A stretch of 25,609 bases of DNA from Paracoccaceae bacterium (GTDB taxonomy: Bacteria > Pseudomonadota > Alphaproteobacteria > Rhodobacterales > Rhodobacteraceae): the NCBI GenBank assembly GCA_011523445.1, contig WTGT01000041.1:1-25609 (forward strand), written 5' to 3'. Numbering within the stretch: position 1 is the stretch's first letter; each line of letters begins with the position of its first letter. Both the position numbers and the translations under genes were made by a program. Under the pieces are notes generated by a model. The model was not told the origin of the DNA. It did no database searches and worked only from the letters and a program-made list of their open reading frames with translations. Positions 1 to 8,504 of the stretch are shown piece by piece.

Positions 1-132
1 AACCAGTTGTTGTCAAAGGGTGCGGGCTTGGAAGAAGTACTAGATGCAATTAGGGATATTTTTCAGAATCCATGGGACGGAGAGCAGGCAGCCCACTACT
101 TCGATTACGGTTACTATCAAATTGTATTTTAG
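1..132 (+). CDS. C-terminal end of an unidentified protein (partial)
   Basis: An open frame enters from the left edge and ends at a TAG at 130-132, leaving 43 residues. The tail is rich in aromatic and acidic residues and ends HYFDYGYYQIVF. I do not recognise the family and the start lies outside the window. It converges on the permease gene that ends at 193. The 60 bp between the two stops show no clear terminator hairpin. It is probably a real gene end because the frame is clean and no competing frame covers the stretch, but 43 codons is weak evidence. Confidence 0.45.
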   Translation, partial: NQLLSKGAGLEEVLDAIRDIFQNPWDGEQAAHYFDYGYYQIVF

Positions 133-192
133 TGGGACATTAGAGTTGTTCAGTAATTGATTTTACCTGCTGCAATTAGGTTCAGATCCTGA

Positions 193-1095
193 TCATTGAT
201 ACCGTAATTCTGAAATTTGTGAAGATGAGTTTGTTCTCCCCTTTGCCCGGGCGGTAATCCAAATTCCCAACACGGTCGCTATATAAGGAAGGCAAAGTAA
301 AAGATCATGGGAAACAAAGTTCCCCATGTGAATCTGCATTCGAATTCCAACAACCGATACTATGCTGAAGAACATCGCTGCAAAAGCACTTCCAATTGGG
401 TGTCCGCCACCAAAAATGACCGCTGCAAAACCCATGAATCCCCTTCCTGCCACCATATTCTGTGCAAATATCTGCAAACTGCCTGCAGCAAGTTCTGCAC
501 CTGCCAAGGCACAGAATAACCCACCGACGCAAAAGGCGATTAACCTCATAATTGAAGGATTGGCACCGACACTTCGAGCTGCAAACGGATGTTCTCCAGT
601 AGCAGCAAGTCTCAAACCAAAACGTGACCTCAACAATAGTACCCACAGAGACAAAACTGCAAAAGGCATTATAAAAACGAGAATTGACAAACTAGAATAA
701 GGTCCAAATGTATCACCGATCCTTGGAATTCCAAAAGGGGCATTGATTGCAGCCAAACTACCAAAGATGGATTCAACTGCAAATGCTGTTCCACCTATGC
801 CTATACCAGTTATACCAAGACCAACGATGATCTGATTGGCCTTTAATTTTTCAATCACAAACCACTGAAGAATGGAAACGATAATGCAAATTATTATTGC
901 TGACAGTATGGCAACAATAAATGAATTGGTTAGTACTATACCGATAATTGTAACACACGCCCCTATGATCATGATCCCTTCCAGCCCAAGATGCCATACT
1001 CCAGACCGATGGACAATTACACCGGCCAAAGCCGCATAAATCAGTGGTGTTCCTGACCGAAGTATCGCAACTAAGAATTCATGAAATTCAATCAT
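193..1095 (-). CDS. ABC transporter permease, BMP/nucleoside type (second permease)
   Basis: A 300-residue, almost entirely hydrophobic protein of the BPD_transp_2 family, the inner-membrane permease type that works with BMP/PnrA binding proteins (for example Bacillus NupQ). Several membrane spans are visible. The loop RSRFGLRLAATGEHPFAARSVG (about residues 155-176) is the coupling segment typical of the family, followed by a glycine-rich segment ending GFAAVIFGGGHPIGSA. It should pair with the permease encoded just upstream to form the channel for nucleosides or nucleobases. Its ATG at 1095 overlaps the end of the upstream permease by 8 bp, so the two are probably translationally coupled. 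It is the last gene of the leftward operon. Confidence 0.9.
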   Translation of the reverse strand: MIEFHEFLVAILRSGTPLIYAALAGVIVHRSGVWHLGLEGIMIIGACVTIIGIVLTNSFIVAILSAIIICIIVSILQWFVIEKLKANQIIVGLGITGIGIGGTAFAVESIFGSLAAINAPFGIPRIGDTFGPYSSLSILVFIMPFAVLSLWVLLLRSRFGLRLAATGEHPFAARSVGANPSIMRLIAFCVGGLFCALAGAELAAGSLQIFAQNMVAGRGFMGFAAVIFGGGHPIGSAFAAMFFSIVSVVGIRMQIHMGNFVSHDLLLCLPYIATVLGIWITARAKGRTNSSSQISELRYQ

Positions 1096-2131
1096 GGATA
1101 CGACTCCAGCGATTGCGTAGAAAGTTTTTTCCTAGGGTAATTCTTGCTGTTATCAACAATGCAATGATAGCATTAAATAGATCTATGGCTGAAGTCGGTA
1201 GACCCGTAAAAATTGGCAGGAATAGTGCTGCAGAAAATAATCCTCCAAAGAACAAAGCAGATAACGCTGTACCAATAACGGCATAAGAGGCAACCAATGC
1301 AACTAATATCGCCGTGAAACCATGTGTTGGAAGAAACCCGCTCACTACCCGCCCACTTGGTCCAAACAACTCGATTGATCCTGAGAGTCCAGCAAGCATT
1401 CCACTGATAATGAAACTTGCTAGTCCCAGCTGCCAGATTTTTCCACCTTGGTATTTTAACATGGTAGGATTTCGGCCTGCTAGGCTTGATAATGTACCGA
1501 AGGACGTCCGATTGATGAGCAACCATCCAGCTATCCCCACGGCTATTGTAATTAAGATTATGGTTAGCGAAACACCACTGGCATCACTAATTCTCAATTC
1601 AGATGGTAAAATTTTTGTTGATGCCTGCTGGCCAGACCCAGACTGGTCCTTTAGTGGACCGGATGTTACATAAACCAGAATCAATCCGGCTATAAAATTA
1701 CTCATCAGGGTTGTAATGACTTCATCAACCCCATATCGAAGTTTTAGATATCCTGGCCAAAGTGACCAAAGAGCCCCTCCGGTCATACCAGCAATCATTC
1801 CAAGAGGGATTACAATCCCTGCATTTACCCCTGACATGAACTCTGTAACATAAACAGCACAAACCGAGCCCATGTAGAATTGGCCCTGTGCCCCAATGTT
1901 GAAGAAACCGCATCGGAATGAAATACCAACACCAACAGCAGTAATAAATAGAGGCAAAGCCCATCGCAAGCTTTTCTCCAAGGATCTGCTACCTAGAAAG
2001 GCACCGTCTAAAATACTGTTGAACATCAGAATTGCTGAAAAGCCTGCTATTTCAAAAATGATCCCGCAAAGGATGGTGGCCAACAAAATAAATACCAGTG
2101 GCCTTATGATTATGTCTATTTTTTCAGTCAC
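1088..2131 (-). CDS. ABC transporter permease, BMP/nucleoside type (first permease)
   Basis: A 347-residue inner-membrane permease of the same family as its neighbour (Bacillus NupP type). It has an early span, then the segment GVGISFRCGFFNIGAQGQF around residue 65-85, which is characteristic of nucleoside-type permeases, and the motif ELFGPSGRVVSGFLPTHGFT with ILVALVAS around residue 255-285. Its start overlaps the ATPase stop by 4 bp (ATGA arrangement) and its stop overlaps the second permease. The family assignment is firm. The substrate is inferred from the family and could be a purine or pyrimidine nucleoside or base. Confidence 0.9.
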   Translation of the reverse strand: MTEKIDIIIRPLVFILLATILCGIIFEIAGFSAILMFNSILDGAFLGSRSLEKSLRWALPLFITAVGVGISFRCGFFNIGAQGQFYMGSVCAVYVTEFMSGVNAGIVIPLGMIAGMTGGALWSLWPGYLKLRYGVDEVITTLMSNFIAGLILVYVTSGPLKDQSGSGQQASTKILPSELRISDASGVSLTIILITIAVGIAGWLLINRTSFGTLSSLAGRNPTMLKYQGGKIWQLGLASFIISGMLAGLSGSIELFGPSGRVVSGFLPTHGFTAILVALVASYAVIGTALSALFFGGLFSAALFLPIFTGLPTSAIDLFNAIIALLITARITLGKNFLRNRWSRIHD

Positions 2132-3771
2132 CCTACTTCACCCACCATTGCCCTCCCTGCTTTTTCCAGATCGTTGGGTGGGGTAAGTTCGCTGATGATT
2201 CGCCCTGACAACATGACCAGGATTCGATCGCTTATTTCAAATAACTCGTCTAGGTCGGATGAGATAAGTAGAACCCCACACCCGCGTGACCTTGCACTTT
2301 CAAGGGTTGTCCATACAAAATTTGTGGCCCCGATGTCTAGTCCTCTCGTGGGCTGCGCTGCAACAATCATCTCGGCTTCATCATTGAGTTCCCGTGAAAG
2401 AATAAGTTTCTGACAATTTCCTCCTGAAAGATATGCTGCTTTCTGCTCAGGGGAATTATAAGCCACATCCCAGTCTGACATGGAAATCTTACATCGCTCT
2501 TTGATTTTTATTGGGTTGATCCACTTGATTAGTGGGGTGACAGCCAATTCGCTGGCCACCCAATTTTCCCACAATGTACTGGTCAAACTTAGCCCTTCCA
2601 TGTTACGATCAAAGGGAATAATTCTTAATCCAAGCAAACGTCTTTTGGACAAGTTGAGATGGGTGGCTTCCTGTCCGCAAATTTTGATATTTCCCTTTGA
2701 TATATCTGAAAGCCCAGCCAAAACCCGTAATAGTGTTACCTGCCCATTTCCTTCAACACCTGCTATACCGACGATTTCATCCTGATAGACTTCAATTGAC
2801 ATGTTCTCCAGACTTACTTCATGAGCCATCGTTTCTGTACTTACACCCTCAATTTCCAGAGCATGTTTATTGCTTTTGGGCAGTGTGGAAACAGCCTTTT
2901 GATCCAATACTTTATTTTCAGTATTCTCACCTGAAATTCTGCTAATGTTTTCCTTCAAGCTTTTTGCCCCCATGATCATGGGTGTTATACTCTCAGGTTT
3001 CGTCCTGCCCAATTCCATTGGTCCATCAATTAATTTACCTTTTCTAAGGACTGTAATTGTGTCGGCAATTTCCCAAATCTCCCTGATCTTGTGCAAAACA
3101 AGAACAATTGTTACTCCCGTATCCCTAAGCCTCCTGAGGCGTTTAAAAAGACCTACTATTCCTGAAGGGGAAAGTACTGCCGTGGGTTCGTCCAAAATCA
3201 GTATGTTGGCATTTGAGGAAAGTGCACGAGCAATCTCTACTGCCTGTTGAAGTTCGATTGGCAAGTCTCGAATATGGTCCCGGGGGTCAATATCCATCTC
3301 CAAGGATTCAAGATGTTGCCTCCATCGATTATTTAAATCTCTCTTTTTGAAGAAGCCAACACCTCCATTGGAGCCATATTCCAGAGCTTCGGCCACTGTA
3401 AATGAAGGTGGTAAGGCAAAACTCTGATGGACAAGTTCAATACCAGTTGAACGGGATGATGCGACACTGCCCAATAAAATCTTCTTGCCATTAATAAATA
3501 AAGATCCAGAATCGGGCTTTACGATACCGGCAACAACCCTTGCAAAGGTTGTTTTACCAGCACCGTTTTGTCCGACCACAGCATGGATATCACCTAATGG
3601 TAAATCGATTGAAATATCCGAGAGTGCAGATACTGCACCAAATGAAACACTTACATCTCGACAACTAATCGCTGGAATATTTTTGTGTTCTTCCGTCACG
3701 ATTTTGAAATCTGAATTTCGATTATATGACTCAGATTGATGTGATGAAAGGTACGGTAATGGTTCCGTCAA
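2128..3771 (-). CDS. ABC transporter ATP-binding protein with two ATPase domains (nucleoside type)
   Basis: A cytoplasmic ATPase of 547 residues with two tandem ABC domains, as in RbsA and Bacillus NupO. Domain 1 has Walker A GQNGAGKTT (about residue 67) and Walker B ILILDEPTAVLSP, with a weak signature (IELQQAVEIARAL). Domain 2 has the degenerate Walker A GVEGNGQVTLL usual for this family, signature LSGGNCQKLILSREL and AAQPTRGLDIG. The longest frame starts at a TTG at 3771, with an AAGG about 5 nt upstream, and overlaps the binding-protein gene by 41 bp. A GTG at 3699 (VTEEHKN) is an alternative start that would leave a 31 bp gap but has no visible ribosome site. The start is therefore uncertain; the body is firm. 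Confidence 0.9.
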   Translation of the reverse strand: MTEPLPYLSSHQSESYNRNSDFKIVTEEHKNIPAISCRDVSVSFGAVSALSDISIDLPLGDIHAVVGQNGAGKTTFARVVAGIVKPDSGSLFINGKKILLGSVASSRSTGIELVHQSFALPPSFTVAEALEYGSNGGVGFFKKRDLNNRWRQHLESLEMDIDPRDHIRDLPIELQQAVEIARALSSNANILILDEPTAVLSPSGIVGLFKRLRRLRDTGVTIVLVLHKIREIWEIADTITVLRKGKLIDGPMELGRTKPESITPMIMGAKSLKENISRISGENTENKVLDQKAVSTLPKSNKHALEIEGVSTETMAHEVSLENMSIEVYQDEIVGIAGVEGNGQVTLLRVLAGLSDISKGNIKICGQEATHLNLSKRRLLGLRIIPFDRNMEGLSLTSTLWENWVASELAVTPLIKWINPIKIKERCKISMSDWDVAYNSPEQKAAYLSGGNCQKLILSRELNDEAEMIVAAQPTRGLDIGATNFVWTTLESARSRGCGVLLISSDLDELFEISDRILVMLSGRIISELTPPNDLEKAGRAMVGEVG

Positions 3772-4780
3772 TTATACCTTCTCTTGCTGTCATGATATCT
3801 GGCCAGGCCTGTTCCGAGGATTGAACGATTTCTGTTGGACCCTGCTCCATGAACAACGGAGAGCGCTCAAATTCAATTACCCCGGTTCCTAAACCTGTAG
3901 ATACGTGTACTCCGCCAGACCACCCTGGATTCAGAGCTGAGCTGACCTCATTATAAAGTGACTGTCCGAAATCAAGATTTACAATACTAATAACGGAAGC
4001 AGGACCCAATGGGTACTGGGTAGGAGAAAGGGCACTTACCATCCTTCCAAGGGTCTCATTCGCCGCCTGGATAATACCACCATCTGTAGCAGCTGCATCT
4101 GTCTGGATGTAATCAATTCCATCTAGATACATCTGGGTGGCGATTTCATATCCCTTGGCTGGATCTTGGAAAGACCCTGCAAAAGCAGCCTTGACCTCTG
4201 CATCAGGATTGACTGAATGCACACCAGCCTTGAGCGCATTGAAATCGGCATTAATGGGAGGGATACTAATACCACCAATGAAACCGATCTTACCGGTTTT
4301 ACTAACATTTGCGGCAAACACACCTGAAAGATAGCACCCGAGATAATAGTTATACGATACAGTTACAAGATTCTGAATTGGGGGATCGACAGGATCTCCA
4401 AACAGTTGTATCCATTTGGTGTTTGGGTACTCAGGCGCTACAGCTTTGACCGATTCTGATATTACCGGAAATGTTGAAACGATTATCGAAGAACCTGCAT
4501 CTCCAAGAGTCCGAAACACTGTCTCGAATGTAGCTGCATCCTGTGCATAGATTGCCCTTTTTTCAAATTCATTTTCATCAGAAAGTTGATTTAACTTGGC
4601 AATCATTGAATCAATAGGCCCGCTGTCTCCTGCTGCTTGGGTATGTACCAAGGCAACAAGTCCCTGTTCGGTACTTGCAAAGAGTTGATTCATTCCTCCG
4701 ACTCCAGCAAAAAGGGTTGCACCAGTTGCAGAAGTGATAAACAATCGTCTATCAATCATTGAAGCTTTGAAACTATTCAT
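3731..4780 (-). CDS. BMP/PnrA-family substrate-binding protein of a nucleoside-type ABC importer
   Basis: A 349-residue periplasmic binding protein of the basic membrane protein (BMP, PnrA-like) family. The N-terminus carries a twin arginine (R11-R12, DRRLFITSATG) followed by a hydrophobic glycine-rich stretch, which suggests Tat export. No lipobox cysteine is seen, so it is probably soluble rather than a lipoprotein. The family pattern GFIGGISIPPINADFNALKAG and ...VNPDAEV...GSFQDPAKGYEIA is present in the middle. The ATG at 4780 is preceded by a good ribosome site (AAGGAGAAGAAA). It is the first of the four transporter genes and lies 75 bp downstream of the NIPSNAP gene. Known BMP proteins bind nucleosides or purines; other ligands have also been reported for the fold. 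Confidence 0.92.
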   Translation of the reverse strand: MNSFKASMIDRRLFITSATGATLFAGVGGMNQLFASTEQGLVALVHTQAAGDSGPIDSMIAKLNQLSDENEFEKRAIYAQDAATFETVFRTLGDAGSSIIVSTFPVISESVKAVAPEYPNTKWIQLFGDPVDPPIQNLVTVSYNYYLGCYLSGVFAANVSKTGKIGFIGGISIPPINADFNALKAGVHSVNPDAEVKAAFAGSFQDPAKGYEIATQMYLDGIDYIQTDAAATDGGIIQAANETLGRMVSALSPTQYPLGPASVISIVNLDFGQSLYNEVSSALNPGWSGGVHVSTGLGTGVIEFERSPLFMEQGPTEIVQSSEQAWPDIMTAREGIIDGTITVPFITSI

Positions 4781-4855
4781 TTTCTTCTCCTTTTCTTCAG
4801 GTTAAGCGGTATGAACACCGCGTTTAGTAAAATGATCCCCTTTGGATAAAGTGAA

Positions 4856-5176
4856 TCATGGGGTTGGTGAGAACTCAGCCGGATTCATGATCATTACATC
4901 CTGATTCTGGATTGCGTTCAATTGCCAGACCGAGTTAATGAATTCCGTCCATTCAGGATCCTCGTACATTGACTTCCGTCTGCTTTCTCGGTCTGCAAGA
5001 TTGTCATAGGACCAGATTAGGACAGTCCGATGAAGGTTTCCTATTTCGGATACATACAAGCCAATAAACCTGTTCAGATGCCTTTTTTGGATGGGCAGCC
5101 CCTCGTTTTTGTACTTTTCTAGCCATCCCTCGACTGTTCCTGGTCTGAAGGTGTATGTTCGATGCTCAATGATCAT
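4856..5176 (-). CDS. NIPSNAP family protein
   Basis: A 106-residue protein with the ferredoxin-like NIPSNAP pattern. It starts MIIEHRTYTFRPG, has a central YVSEIGNLHRTVLIWSYDN and a segment with DPEWTEFI, and ends in a basic/polar tail. Family members are small alpha-beta barrel proteins of poorly defined function, often found beside catabolic dehydrogenases and oxygenases. The ATG at 5176 has an AAGGA about 7 nt upstream. It lies 29 bp after the GMC oxidoreductase and 75 bp before the binding protein, all on one strand, so it probably shares the transcript. A binding or isomerising role towards the GMC product is possible but is only a guess. Confidence 0.85.
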   Translation of the reverse strand: MIIEHRTYTFRPGTVEGWLEKYKNEGLPIQKRHLNRFIGLYVSEIGNLHRTVLIWSYDNLADRESRRKSMYEDPEWTEFINSVWQLNAIQNQDVMIMNPAEFSPTP

Positions 5177-5205
5177 ATTATTCCTTACTGATTAATATCC
5201 TGTTA

Positions 5206-6825
5206 TTAGTTCCCGGTCATGAAGGTAGCTAATTGCTCGCCGATCATGATTGATGGTGCATTCGTATTTCCACTTGTGATTACTGGCATCACAGAAGCAT
5301 CTGCAATCCTGAGGCCCGATATGCCGTGAACTCGCAACTCTTCGTCGACAACTGCCATAGCATCGTTCCCCATTCGACAGGTACCTACCGGATGAAATGT
5401 TGTCATAGCAGCTGATCGAAGCCATAAGAGCAATTCATCATCCGATACAATGTCGGCTCCAGGTGATAATTCCTTACCCCGGTATTCATCAAAACAACCC
5501 TGACCGATAACGTCTCTTACAATTCGAATCCCACCAAGAATTTTATCCCGGTCAGACTTGCTGGCCAGATAGTTCGGATGTATAGCTGGGTATTCTTTCG
5601 GATTTGATGACCTGAGTTTGATCGAGCCTCTACTATCTGGATTTATGGGACCTACCCTAATGGAGAAGCCATGATCAATCTCCTTTGACTTGCTTTTGAA
5701 CAAACTTGGAAAATGCAGATTAGCTGTCCTTTCGAGGGCCGGCATGAAATGCAATTGTATATCTGGTGCAACTAGATTCGCGGTGCTCTTTACGAAAGCC
5801 CCTGCCTCATATGGAAAGGTAGTTGCCGTTCCCTTCCCTGCCAACATCCCGTTAATAACTGACCAGGCAAGCCGATCAGCTCTGAGAGCATTATATAGGG
5901 TTATCGGTTTTGTGCATTCATAAGCCAATACACAATCCACATGATCCTGCAAGTTTTTGCCAACACCCTCTAATGGGTGCACAACTTCGATTCCATGCTT
6001 TTGCATTTCATCTTCAGGTCCCACACCGGATAGCATAAGAATTTGTGGTGAATTTACTGTACCTGCACAAATGATGATTTCCTTGTTGACTGGAAGCACA
6101 TCAATATTTGAACCTTGCGAAATTTCAATTCCTGTGGCACGCCCCTTCTTGATCACCACCTTGTTGACATGGATATTTGTCATTATGGATAAGTTGGAAC
6201 GATTCATTATCGGTGCGATGAAAGCCGTAGCGGTTGAACAACGTTTTCCATTTTTGATTGTGAAATCAAATCGACCAAAACCTTCTTGATCTTCTCCATT
6301 GAAATCATCATTGACTGGATAACCCGCTTGGCGGCCTGCTTCAATAAAGATGTCGAATAGCTCATTACCGCCCCGTGCCCTGCAGACTGTCAATTCACCA
6401 TCCTTACCATGGAAATTGTCTTGACGTTGGTAATGATTTTCCGATCGAATGTAGGATTTGAGAACATTTTCATAGGACCATCTAGGCAATCCTGATTGAG
6501 CCCAGCGATCAAAGTCATGGCTGTTGCCACGAATATAGATCATACCATTAATGGTTGAACTACCTCCGAGTACTTTTCCTCTTGGCCAGAAGAGCGATCG
6601 ACCATTAAGGCATTGCACTGGTTCTGTATAATAGGACCAATTATAAATTCCTGAATTAAAGAGTTTTCCCATCATCATGGGCAGTCGAACAAGCGGATTC
6701 CTATCACGCCCACCTGCTTCAATCAATAGTACAGAGCAATCAGGATTCCGAGACAATCGATTGGCAACAACACATCCTGCCGATCCAGCACCAACAATGA
6801 TATAATCATGTCCTGTCTTCGACAT
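5206..6825 (-). CDS. GMC-family FAD oxidoreductase (choline/alcohol dehydrogenase-like)
   Basis: A flavoprotein of 539 residues that oxidises an alcohol group, using FAD and an unidentified electron acceptor. The N-terminal FAD motif is DYIIVGAGSAGCVVANRLS, followed by IEAGG. The GMC signature WPRGKVLGGSSTINGMIYIRG lies near residue 80-100. Near the C-terminus HPVGTCRMG carries the catalytic histidine and SGNTNAPSIMIGE the second active-site residue, an Asn. Length matches BetA-like GMC enzymes. I choose the ATG at 6825 over the in-frame TTG at 6837 because it starts MSKTGHDYII and sits just after the UDG stop at 6831; the upstream choice would overlap that gene. The substrate is unknown. Its operon with a BMP importer suggests that the imported compound or a breakdown product is oxidised. 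Confidence 0.92.
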   Translation of the reverse strand: MSKTGHDYIIVGAGSAGCVVANRLSRNPDCSVLLIEAGGRDRNPLVRLPMMMGKLFNSGIYNWSYYTEPVQCLNGRSLFWPRGKVLGGSSTINGMIYIRGNSHDFDRWAQSGLPRWSYENVLKSYIRSENHYQRQDNFHGKDGELTVCRARGGNELFDIFIEAGRQAGYPVNDDFNGEDQEGFGRFDFTIKNGKRCSTATAFIAPIMNRSNLSIMTNIHVNKVVIKKGRATGIEISQGSNIDVLPVNKEIIICAGTVNSPQILMLSGVGPEDEMQKHGIEVVHPLEGVGKNLQDHVDCVLAYECTKPITLYNALRADRLAWSVINGMLAGKGTATTFPYEAGAFVKSTANLVAPDIQLHFMPALERTANLHFPSLFKSKSKEIDHGFSIRVGPINPDSRGSIKLRSSNPKEYPAIHPNYLASKSDRDKILGGIRIVRDVIGQGCFDEYRGKELSPGADIVSDDELLLWLRSAAMTTFHPVGTCRMGNDAMAVVDEELRVHGISGLRIADASVMPVITSGNTNAPSIMIGEQLATFMTGN

Positions 6826-6830
6826 CTCAA

Positions 6831-7673
6831 CTACCAATCAATGGGGGAAACACCGAATTTCTGCAAGTGCTTGTTGCAGATCAAGAAAGGGTTTTCACAA
6901 GCAAGAAATTCATTGAAAAATGCCGGATGTGGTCTTTTGATGATCTGAATCCCATTTTTTTCACTCAAATTGGCCTGCTTTGTGATTCTTGCTGCTGAAT
7001 CCCCCAATGTAATAATTGTAAAAGAGTGGTTGGTTGATGCCAAATGTTGAAGTACCGCCAGCATTAATGGACGCCAAAGGGGAAAATGACCTTGGGATTG
7101 GTGAGGATCAACATTAACACTGAAGCGGCTAAGCGTTAAAGAGGAATTGAGCAATAGTACACCCGACTTAACCCATCGATCAGCAATCAGCTCTGGGGTT
7201 CCTAAATCTAACTTCCCGGATTCAATCGCATTAAGAAGTTGTGGCCATTTCCCAAAATCAGAAGCAAGATCTGATCGATTGAACCTTGTTGCTGCAATCT
7301 GTAACAGGAAAGCACGAACACTTTTGGAGAACATTTTATCAAGCTCACGCCAGTTCTTGGTATTGCCTGCTTCAAATGCTCGACCCGTTGAGAAGGCAGA
7401 GCAGGGATAGGGATCCTGTCCTAGCAGTACACAGCGAACATCTTCTGGGCAAATCTCATCAAAAGCACGAAATAAATGTGCTCCTTTTGGTTCTCCTGGA
7501 AAGCTCCGACCTTTTCTTGATGGAAATATAGGCTCCCAAGGTTCAATCAACAGGTCAGCAGACACGTCTTCAAAACCCAATTTCACTCGGTCAGTAATAA
7601 TTCGCCATTCAGGATTGATATCCTTTTCCCAATCCTCAAGGGTTTCTTCCAATGCATTTCTCAATAACAGCAA
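6831..7673 (-). CDS. uracil-DNA glycosylase, divergent family-1-like
   Basis: A protein of 280 residues from the chosen start. It has a GQDPYP motif (family 1 normally GQDPYH) containing the water-activating aspartate, the strand VLLLNSSLTLSR, the loop RPHPAFF replacing HPSPLS, and the typical ending NKHLQKFGVSPIDW. It should remove uracil from DNA, if still active. The frame stays open to a TTG at 7730. The TTG at 7673 is preferred because a clean AGGAG lies 7 nt upstream (7681-7685) and the longer version would begin inside the candidate operator at 7715-7730. At about 280 residues it is longer than the typical enzyme of about 230, with an N-terminal extension. It heads a transporter/oxidoreductase operon, an unusual place for a repair gene, and sits 5 bp from the GMC start. 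Confidence 0.8.
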   Translation of the reverse strand: MLLLRNALEETLEDWEKDINPEWRIITDRVKLGFEDVSADLLIEPWEPIFPSRKGRSFPGEPKGAHLFRAFDEICPEDVRCVLLGQDPYPCSAFSTGRAFEAGNTKNWRELDKMFSKSVRAFLLQIAATRFNRSDLASDFGKWPQLLNAIESGKLDLGTPELIADRWVKSGVLLLNSSLTLSRFSVNVDPHQSQGHFPLWRPLMLAVLQHLASTNHSFTIITLGDSAARITKQANLSEKNGIQIIKRPHPAFFNEFLACENPFLICNKHLQKFGVSPIDW

Positions 7674-7714
7674 ACCATATCTCCTAAACCTAACTTGAAT
7701 CCAATTTTCATAAT

Positions 7715-7730
7715 TTGACACTAATGTCAA
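7715..7730. promoter_or_regulatory. RutR-like palindromic operator candidate
   Basis: The 16-bp sequence TTGACACTAATGTCAA has perfect outer 6-bp arms (TTGACA/TGTCAA) and one mismatched pair in the centre. It resembles the Escherichia coli RutR consensus TTGACCANNTGGTCAA in length and outer arms, matching 10 of 14 defined positions. It lies 42 bp upstream of the preferred start of the UDG-headed operon. On the minus strand it also contains TTGACA, a perfect -35 hexamer, although I see no convincing -10 after it. A RutR-like regulator is encoded about 0.8 kb away. The assignment is an inference. Confidence 0.45.
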
Positions 7731-8382
7731 GTTTTTAATTATTCCTGTTCAAAATTTCTATGCTTTTCGCTATTGAAATCATTCAGTTAAGCCGGATTTG
7801 ATCCCTGGAATACCAGCGGGTACTACAACATAAATTTTATACTGAAAAACTTTATCCCGGGCATCATGATCAACCAACATAATGTTCGCCTGTCAAAAGC
7901 CTTTATTGCTTTAGCACTGGCGATTCTCAAAAAGGAAGCAGAGATTGTAAACTTAGGCGGATTTTCCCTATTGACGATAATTACCAAAACATATTCCGCC
8001 TATCTTGAGGATTAGGGAATTTCTAACAATAACTGGTTAATTTATCGATACGAGCAATACCCAAGAATTACCTTAAATCTTAATTCTCGAATTCAATTGA
8101 TCCGGCTTTGGAAGTCTATTGAATGACTTACTCAAAAATAGCCCAAACCTCATCTCAAGGTACTTGAAGCTCAGCCCATGTTACCACCAAAAACATGCCA
8201 ATAAGTTCCTTGAAAATACCTATATCCTCTATTTCAGGTACAAGTTACAGCACCAAGAAACTCCATCAAATAGGCAATCAAGCATATGACAATTAAACAC
8301 AGTTCCAAAAAAAATCATCTATAGGGTTTAGCAGCTACTTGACCTGAGCTGTTGTATCAATAAGGTGCTTTCCAGTCATGAT
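7731..8382. other. intergenic stretch with no recognised gene
   Basis: About 0.65 kb between the UDG-headed operon and the TetR promoter with no supported gene, tRNA or repeat. The only plus-strand frame of note is a 49-codon ORF at 7866-8015 (ATG to TAG) without a ribosome site. Its product starts MINQHNVRLSKAFIALALAIL and matches nothing I recognise. The minus strand from about 8320 to 8110 has a frame interrupted only by TGA codons, which may be a decayed gene or chance. A lone TTGACC, a half-site of the RutR consensus, occurs at 8339-8344. The length is unusual for this dense window and could mark a past deletion or insertion. Confidence 0.5.
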
Positions 8383-8411
8383 ATTCTTCACATTAATTTA
8401 AGTTTTATAAT
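8383..8411 (+). promoter_or_regulatory. candidate sigma-70 promoter of the TetR gene
   Basis: A perfect -10 hexamer TATAAT is at 8406-8411 within an A+T-rich run. A poor -35 (ATTCTT at 8383-8388, or TTCTTC one base on) lies 16-17 bp upstream. Transcription would start near 8418, leaving a leader of about 85 nt before the ATG at 8505 that contains the inverted repeat at 8430-8450. Confidence 0.4.
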
Positions 8412-8429
8412 TTTTTTGAATGTCATGCC

Positions 8430-8450
8430 TGGTGTTTAGAAATCACACCA
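8430..8450. promoter_or_regulatory. inverted repeat, candidate autoregulatory operator
   Basis: Perfect 6-bp arms TGGTGT (8430-8435) and ACACCA (8445-8450) flank a 9-bp A+T-rich spacer. The repeat sits just downstream of the candidate TATAAT promoter and before the TetR start codon, where TetR-family autorepressors commonly bind. It does not resemble the palindrome at 7715-7730, so the same protein may not bind both. Confidence 0.35.
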
Positions 8451-8504
8451 TAATTATTGGACATCAATTTACCAACTGTTGAGAGCCATAGAAAAACTGC
8501 AAGT

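Noticed and set aside
4806..4821. GCGGT-ATGAAC-ACCGC repeat between the NIPSNAP and BMP genes
   Set aside because: Five-bp arms and no T-run in the direction of transcription; too weak to call a terminator or operator.
7866..8015. 49-codon plus-strand ORF beginning MINQHNVRLSK
   Set aside because: No ribosome site, no recognisable family and too short to trust; kept only as a remark in the gap entry.
8110..8320. Minus-strand frame that is continuous if TGA is read as tryptophan
   Set aside because: All neighbouring genes use TGA as a normal stop (for example both permeases and soxA), so recoding is not credible. A decayed gene or chance is more likely.
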